Under the pieces are notes generated by a model. It saw only the letters and a list, made by a program, of their open reading frames with translations. It was not told where the DNA came from and made no database searches. Below, piece after piece: positions 60,372-64,000 of a stretch of DNA of 64,000 nt; position 1 is the first letter of the stretch, and the number at the start of each line of letters is the position of its first letter. The translations under genes and the position numbers were made by a program. The DNA is from Abelmoschus esculentus (Eukaryota; Streptophyta; Magnoliopsida; Malvales; Malvaceae): assembly GCA_035048815.1 (NCBI GenBank), contig JAUCBN010000036.1:8318001-8382000 (forward strand). Direction: 5' to 3'.

Positions 60372-61726
60372 TGATGGAGGCTCAGAAGTTCTTTTGATTC
60401 CACCCTTTTTAGATTGTAATCCGTTAGGTTATCGATCCCACAAGAACTGTGTCGACTTCACTACTTCTTACGACTACACTATGGAAAATAAAGACACAAA
60501 TAAATTGCGTTTGAATTATAACTAAGAAAACTATTAAACATAAAACTAATTAATGAAGAAATAAAGATGATAGAAGCGAGTTAAATGGAGTTTTTTGTAT
60601 AGGAGAATCTAGTTATATCAAGTATCCACTTATTAATGCAATGGGTTGAATTGTCGCCTCGGCGGGTTACACAAAGGATCGTTGCAGCTGCCTAGGTAGG
60701 GTTATGCCTTGTCAAGAATTCAACATTTCATAGTTCGACAGAGCATCTTTATAAGTCTTCTTCCTTATCCCTAAGCGAAGAGAACTGTTGAAGCCTACAT
60801 CTTGATGATACCTCCTGTCATGAATCAAGGGCGGATAACAACCAAACGCATGTGTCTTGTTAGCCGCTGAAATCCTGCAAGGTTAATCTCTCAACCGGAT
60901 TAGTCAATGCCCATGAGCAAAGATCGTATTCTCTCGTTTCGTGAACCTACATCTCTTGGTGCTAGGCAAATAGGTTGTTCTTCACGTACTATCTTTCGAG
61001 CTCATATGCGAGAAGAGTAAATACCAAGACAGAATAAACTATGAAATAAGTTTTACATTAATGAGTATCAAAAATAATATAACCTTCTTCCCAACTACTC
61101 CACAAACAACTTAAACCTTCGAAGAAGTTATCAGCGACTAAGGGTATATGATAGAGAGAATCCGACTCGACTCCCCACCTAAACCTAAACCTAATAAGTG
61201 ATTTATATAGGCAAAGTCTTAAGTTGATTTTACCATATAAGAAAAGAGTTCTAAAGGGAAAAAATATAAATCATAGTTAAATTGTATTATTCTATTCTTA
61301 TTTCCTAAAATATCTCTCTTTCCCGCGTTTGACTTTGACAAGGTCTTGACGTCTTAAATGGGCTCCGTCTTTCTCTCCTCTTTGTCCGTTAAGATCAATA
61401 TCTTTTTCTTTCTTTATCTAGCACCAGTTATTAACTTCATGCTGCTGTTGCGACCTCCAAAGTACTGCCGCGACGGGTGCTTCATCTGCAATTTAGAATC
61501 TATCTTCTCAATTGGCAATCTCTGTGATATAGTTTCCTGTCTAAGAAAGAAAACTATCAAACGCATATGTTTTATACCAAATAATAGATAAATTCATAAA
61601 ATTAGTGTTCGCATGTTGAAGTATGAAAAATAATCAGAAATATCCATTGTCGCCTTTAAATCTGTCTTTATTAGCAATAAAGAGTGGGAAAATGATATAA
61701 AAATGAGAACTTTTAAGTTCTCATCA
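60372..61726 (-). repeat. 5' LTR of the Athila-like element
   Basis: 1,355 bp. The TATA box is on the minus strand near 61203-61210 (CCTATATAAAT). Homologous to the solo LTRs at 12560 and 28273. Confidence 0.88.
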
Positions 61727-61990
61727 TAATAAAATAAACCAATGCTCATGACTTAATCCAAAACAGAATTAATCCACATGCATCCCATTTTATCTCGCGT
61801 CAAAAGCATAAATCGATAAAATCTTATTTATCATGTTTTTAAATAAAACCATGGGATCATCAACCGTATATCTAAACTTTTGAAAAAAAGTAACATGAGC
61901 TTTGCACTACCCTACATCAGCTTTGTTTTAGTTTACTCCTTTAAGGCTATAGAAATCTTTCTCCTTAATATGGACAAGTTCTGTTTTGAA
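61727..61990 (-). repeat. 3.4-kb-family LTR copy C, probable continuation
   Basis: Has the texture of copy B at 15400-15640 (CATGCAT, ATCGATAAAATC, AAAACCATG blocks) and starts where copy C was cut. The alignment is weak and the right end uncertain. Confidence 0.4.
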
Positions 61991-62584
61991 GGGATAACCA
62001 TATGATACTCGTGGAATAAAACTTAGAAGCTTGCTTTATGGTTAGAAAGAAAATAAACACTTTTTGGACTTGTTTGATTTAGAAATTCTTTTAATAAACT
62101 TAGGTGATAAAGACTTAGAACCTATTGGAAAAATAACTAGTGGTGCCTATCACTGGCTCTAGTTTTGCTCTCCTTCGTGCTAGAGGTACCCGAAACTGGC
62201 TCTAGTATGCTAAATAGGTGGTTAATAAGAAAAAAATAAACAAAAGAAGAAAATAGAAAACGCATATCTTGAGATGCCCGAAATTGGCTCAAGACTTGTT
62301 GTTTTAAGGAGACAGCTTTAGTCCAAGATTCTATTTGTCTTGAACTTAGAGTTTATCTAAGAAAGCCTCGAATCAGCCTTGTCCATAAAACGCACACACG
62401 CACCTAGCCTTATAGCTTGTTTCTTAGTAAAATTCTTTGGGTAAACTAATGGCTAAAACGGAGAGATAAACATGACCATGATGGGGAGAATAGATGGAAG
62501 AGTAAGACCAAAGGGGAGTAAGGTTCGGCAATTTGATGTTTTGCATTGCTTGAGGACAAGCAATAGTTCGAGTTTGGGGGTATT
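61991..62584 (+). repeat. 3' untranslated end of a second Athila-like element
   Basis: Direct repeats of GGTGCCTATCACTGGCTCTA type (62143, 62183 and 62271) match the minus-strand repeats of the first element. A conserved block TTGAGGACAAGCAATAGTTC leads into the polypurine tract AGTTTGGGGGTATT (62571-62584). No coding region remains. Confidence 0.7.
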
Positions 62585-63931
62585 TGATGAGTGCCTAAAA
62601 GGCAGTTATTTACTACCCTTCTCATGATATTTTATGCATCTATTATACATCAACTTGAACTGAAATATGGAATCTTTGCGTAAATATTGGATATCTGTTA
62701 TCATTACTTACAAAGTCAATATTTATAGAGAATGTAGATATTATTACATATTCTGTACATGCAGGAATATCCAGGGCAGAAACGGCAGTGAAGCAATGTT
62801 GAGGCCGAGGCAGAAGACAAGGCCGCGGCAGAATCTAGAGTGACAACACCGAAAATGGAGGAACAATAAAATATAAAAATATAGAGAACATTCTGGAAGA
62901 TGCAGCACACCAATTGAACCAGGCTAGCGCGCTAAAATCCCAAGTCAAAGACCAAGCGGGAAAACCCTTCTAGAAGGCGACAAACTTGGAAATATCAGAT
63001 CCCTTGAAGAAGACTTGTTCCTTACTCCAAGTTGAAGTTTATTTAGGAAAGGTTTGCCCTAGGTTAAGATTATATATACCCTAGCCGACCACATTGTTTA
63101 GAGAGCCGATTTTTAGAGAAAACCTTTCTCTCTAAGAATTCTACCTAAACGATAATATGTTCTAAATTTTTTAGGGATAAGTGAAGGTTGTAGATATTAG
63201 TGAGAGGAGATTGATTCTTTTTTCTTTGTTCTTATGCAATAATAATATCAAAGTTTGCTTATCCTATTGCCAGTCTTTGTTCTTGCATTCAAGCTCGAGA
63301 GAGAAGTTTGCAAGTAATCTATTTATCTAGCATCGAGAGGTGTAGATTCACGAAAGGGATAAGTACGGTGTTGTAGAAACTAACTTGGCCTAGAGATAGG
63401 TTAAGAGATTCAGCAGCTAAAAGAAGTGTTGGATTAGTTGGTGGTTATCGTTGATTTACACCGAGAGATATCGTCAAGGGCTGGTCATCAACAGCACTCT
63501 GACTTAGAGATAAGCGGAGTCAACTACGGACACTTTGCTGAACTTTGATACCTCTGCCCAAGAGCAAGAGATTGTCGCGGTAGAGAACACCAACATTGCC
63601 GAGGTTTTATCTGCAGTACTATCGAAGCAGTGTTGTGTAATTGCATTGGACAAGAAGAAGATTAATTGAATCCACTAATTGACGCAGCTGGATCCTACCC
63701 ACTTTCTCTATATCATTCTCAACCTTTTATTTTATGTTTTGTTATTTAATTATTTAGTTAGTTAAACAAATCAACTCATCTGTGTTTTTACTTTGTTTTC
63801 AGGAGCAAGGGAATAAGGGGAAACATATTAAGTATACCAATCCCTGTGGAGATGATACACGATATACTTATCACTTTATTACTTGGCGACGTATACACTT
63901 GCACTCAATTACGCTTTTATTACACGCATCA
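62585..63931 (+). repeat. LTR of the second Athila-like element
   Basis: TGATGAGTGCCTAA to TTACACGCATCA, 1,347 bp. The TATA box is TTATATATACCC near 63068. It is related to the remnant at 385-1005 and more distantly to the 53581/60372 LTRs. The element body to the left is truncated. Confidence 0.8.
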
Positions 63932-64000
63932 GGTTTCTATGCCGCTTGTCTTAAAACGTTCACCTTATTTTTCTCTTCAAATCGCCTACTATATTGATAT
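63932..64000. other. Right edge, nothing recognised
   Basis: 69 bases after the LTR. No feature can be supported. Confidence 0.5.

Larger units (their letters stand above)
53581..61726 (-). mobile_element. Athila-like gypsy element lacking RT, RNase H and integrase
   Basis: LTRs at 53581-54841 (3') and 60372-61726 (5'), both TGATG...TCATCA. On the minus strand the order is 5' LTR, primer site, gag (60252-59035 and on), protease (58453-57660), a direct jump to the Athila-type accessory ORF (57200-56521), an untranslated stretch with repeats, a polypurine tract, and the 3' LTR. Flanks TATTA/TAATA match at four of five bases, so the target duplication is uncertain. Coding regions have many stops. 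Confidence 0.88.

Noticed and set aside
1..64000. tRNA, rRNA or centromeric satellite sequence
   Set aside because: I saw no cloverleaf-compatible gene with A and B boxes, no rRNA stretches and no long satellite array; the matches to tRNA ends are primer-binding sites.

Overview
This is nuclear DNA from a plant, gene-poor and built almost entirely of transposable elements. The evidence is the set of families: Ty3/gypsy chromovirus and Athila elements, Ty1/copia SIRE- and Tnt-like pieces, an L1-type LINE carrying RNase H, hAT and Mutator transposases, a plant mobile domain (PMD) gene, and a broken copy of the plant UDP-rhamnose synthase RHM. I see no prokaryotic, plastid or mitochondrial gene organisation. 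The species cannot be fixed by eye; some LTR motifs look like those I associate with Malvaceae, but that is only an impression.

Layout, left to right. 1-384: an unrecognised open frame entering from the left edge. 385-2695: an Athila-like LTR remnant followed by a copia gag fragment, interrupted by a 3.4-kb solo LTR (2700-6104; copy A). 6105-9890: debris of a non-autonomous LTR element with an Athila/Tat-type accessory ORF and a 3' LTR. 9890-12560: AT-rich sequence with no gene. 12560-17341: an Athila-like LTR split by an inverted 3.4-kb solo LTR (13660-17107; copy B, TSD CAATC). 18105-18320: a minisatellite. 18790-27120: a LINE on the minus strand, split by a nearly complete young gypsy chromovirus (19523-24748, TSD ATGTT). 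27133-27472: another gypsy LTR. 27500-30160: an RHM pseudogene on the minus strand, split by an Athila-like solo LTR (28273-29645, TSD GATTG). 30213-34740: a gypsy element that has lost most of pol. 35140-39100: remnants of LINE ORF1, a hAT transposase and a copia 3' end. 41155-41898: a Mutator-type foldback MITE with a 9-bp TSD. 43063-48467: a 5.4-kb Mutator-like element (MULE) with 332-bp TIRs, a transposase gene with no visible lesion, and a PMD gene transcribed towards it. 51745-61990: a third, diverged 3.4-kb-family LTR (copy C) split by an Athila-like element (53581-61726) that lacks RT, RNase H and integrase. 62000-63931: the 3' end and LTR of a second Athila-like element.

The most functional-looking unit is the MULE. 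Its transposase reads through one clean intron to about 753 residues, with the DDE triad and SWIM finger present, and each TIR has a TATA-containing promoter region just inside it. The companion PMD gene appears to have lost a splice donor. The young gypsy element keeps one long gag-pol frame broken by four nonsense codons, each explicable as C-to-T at a Gln codon, and its third integrase catalytic residue is Lys. No complete cellular gene is visible; the only recognisable former host gene is the RHM pseudogene. A recurrent palindrome, GGTATCGATACC or GGTTTCGAAACC, appears in several LTRs and has switched form between two homologous solo LTRs.
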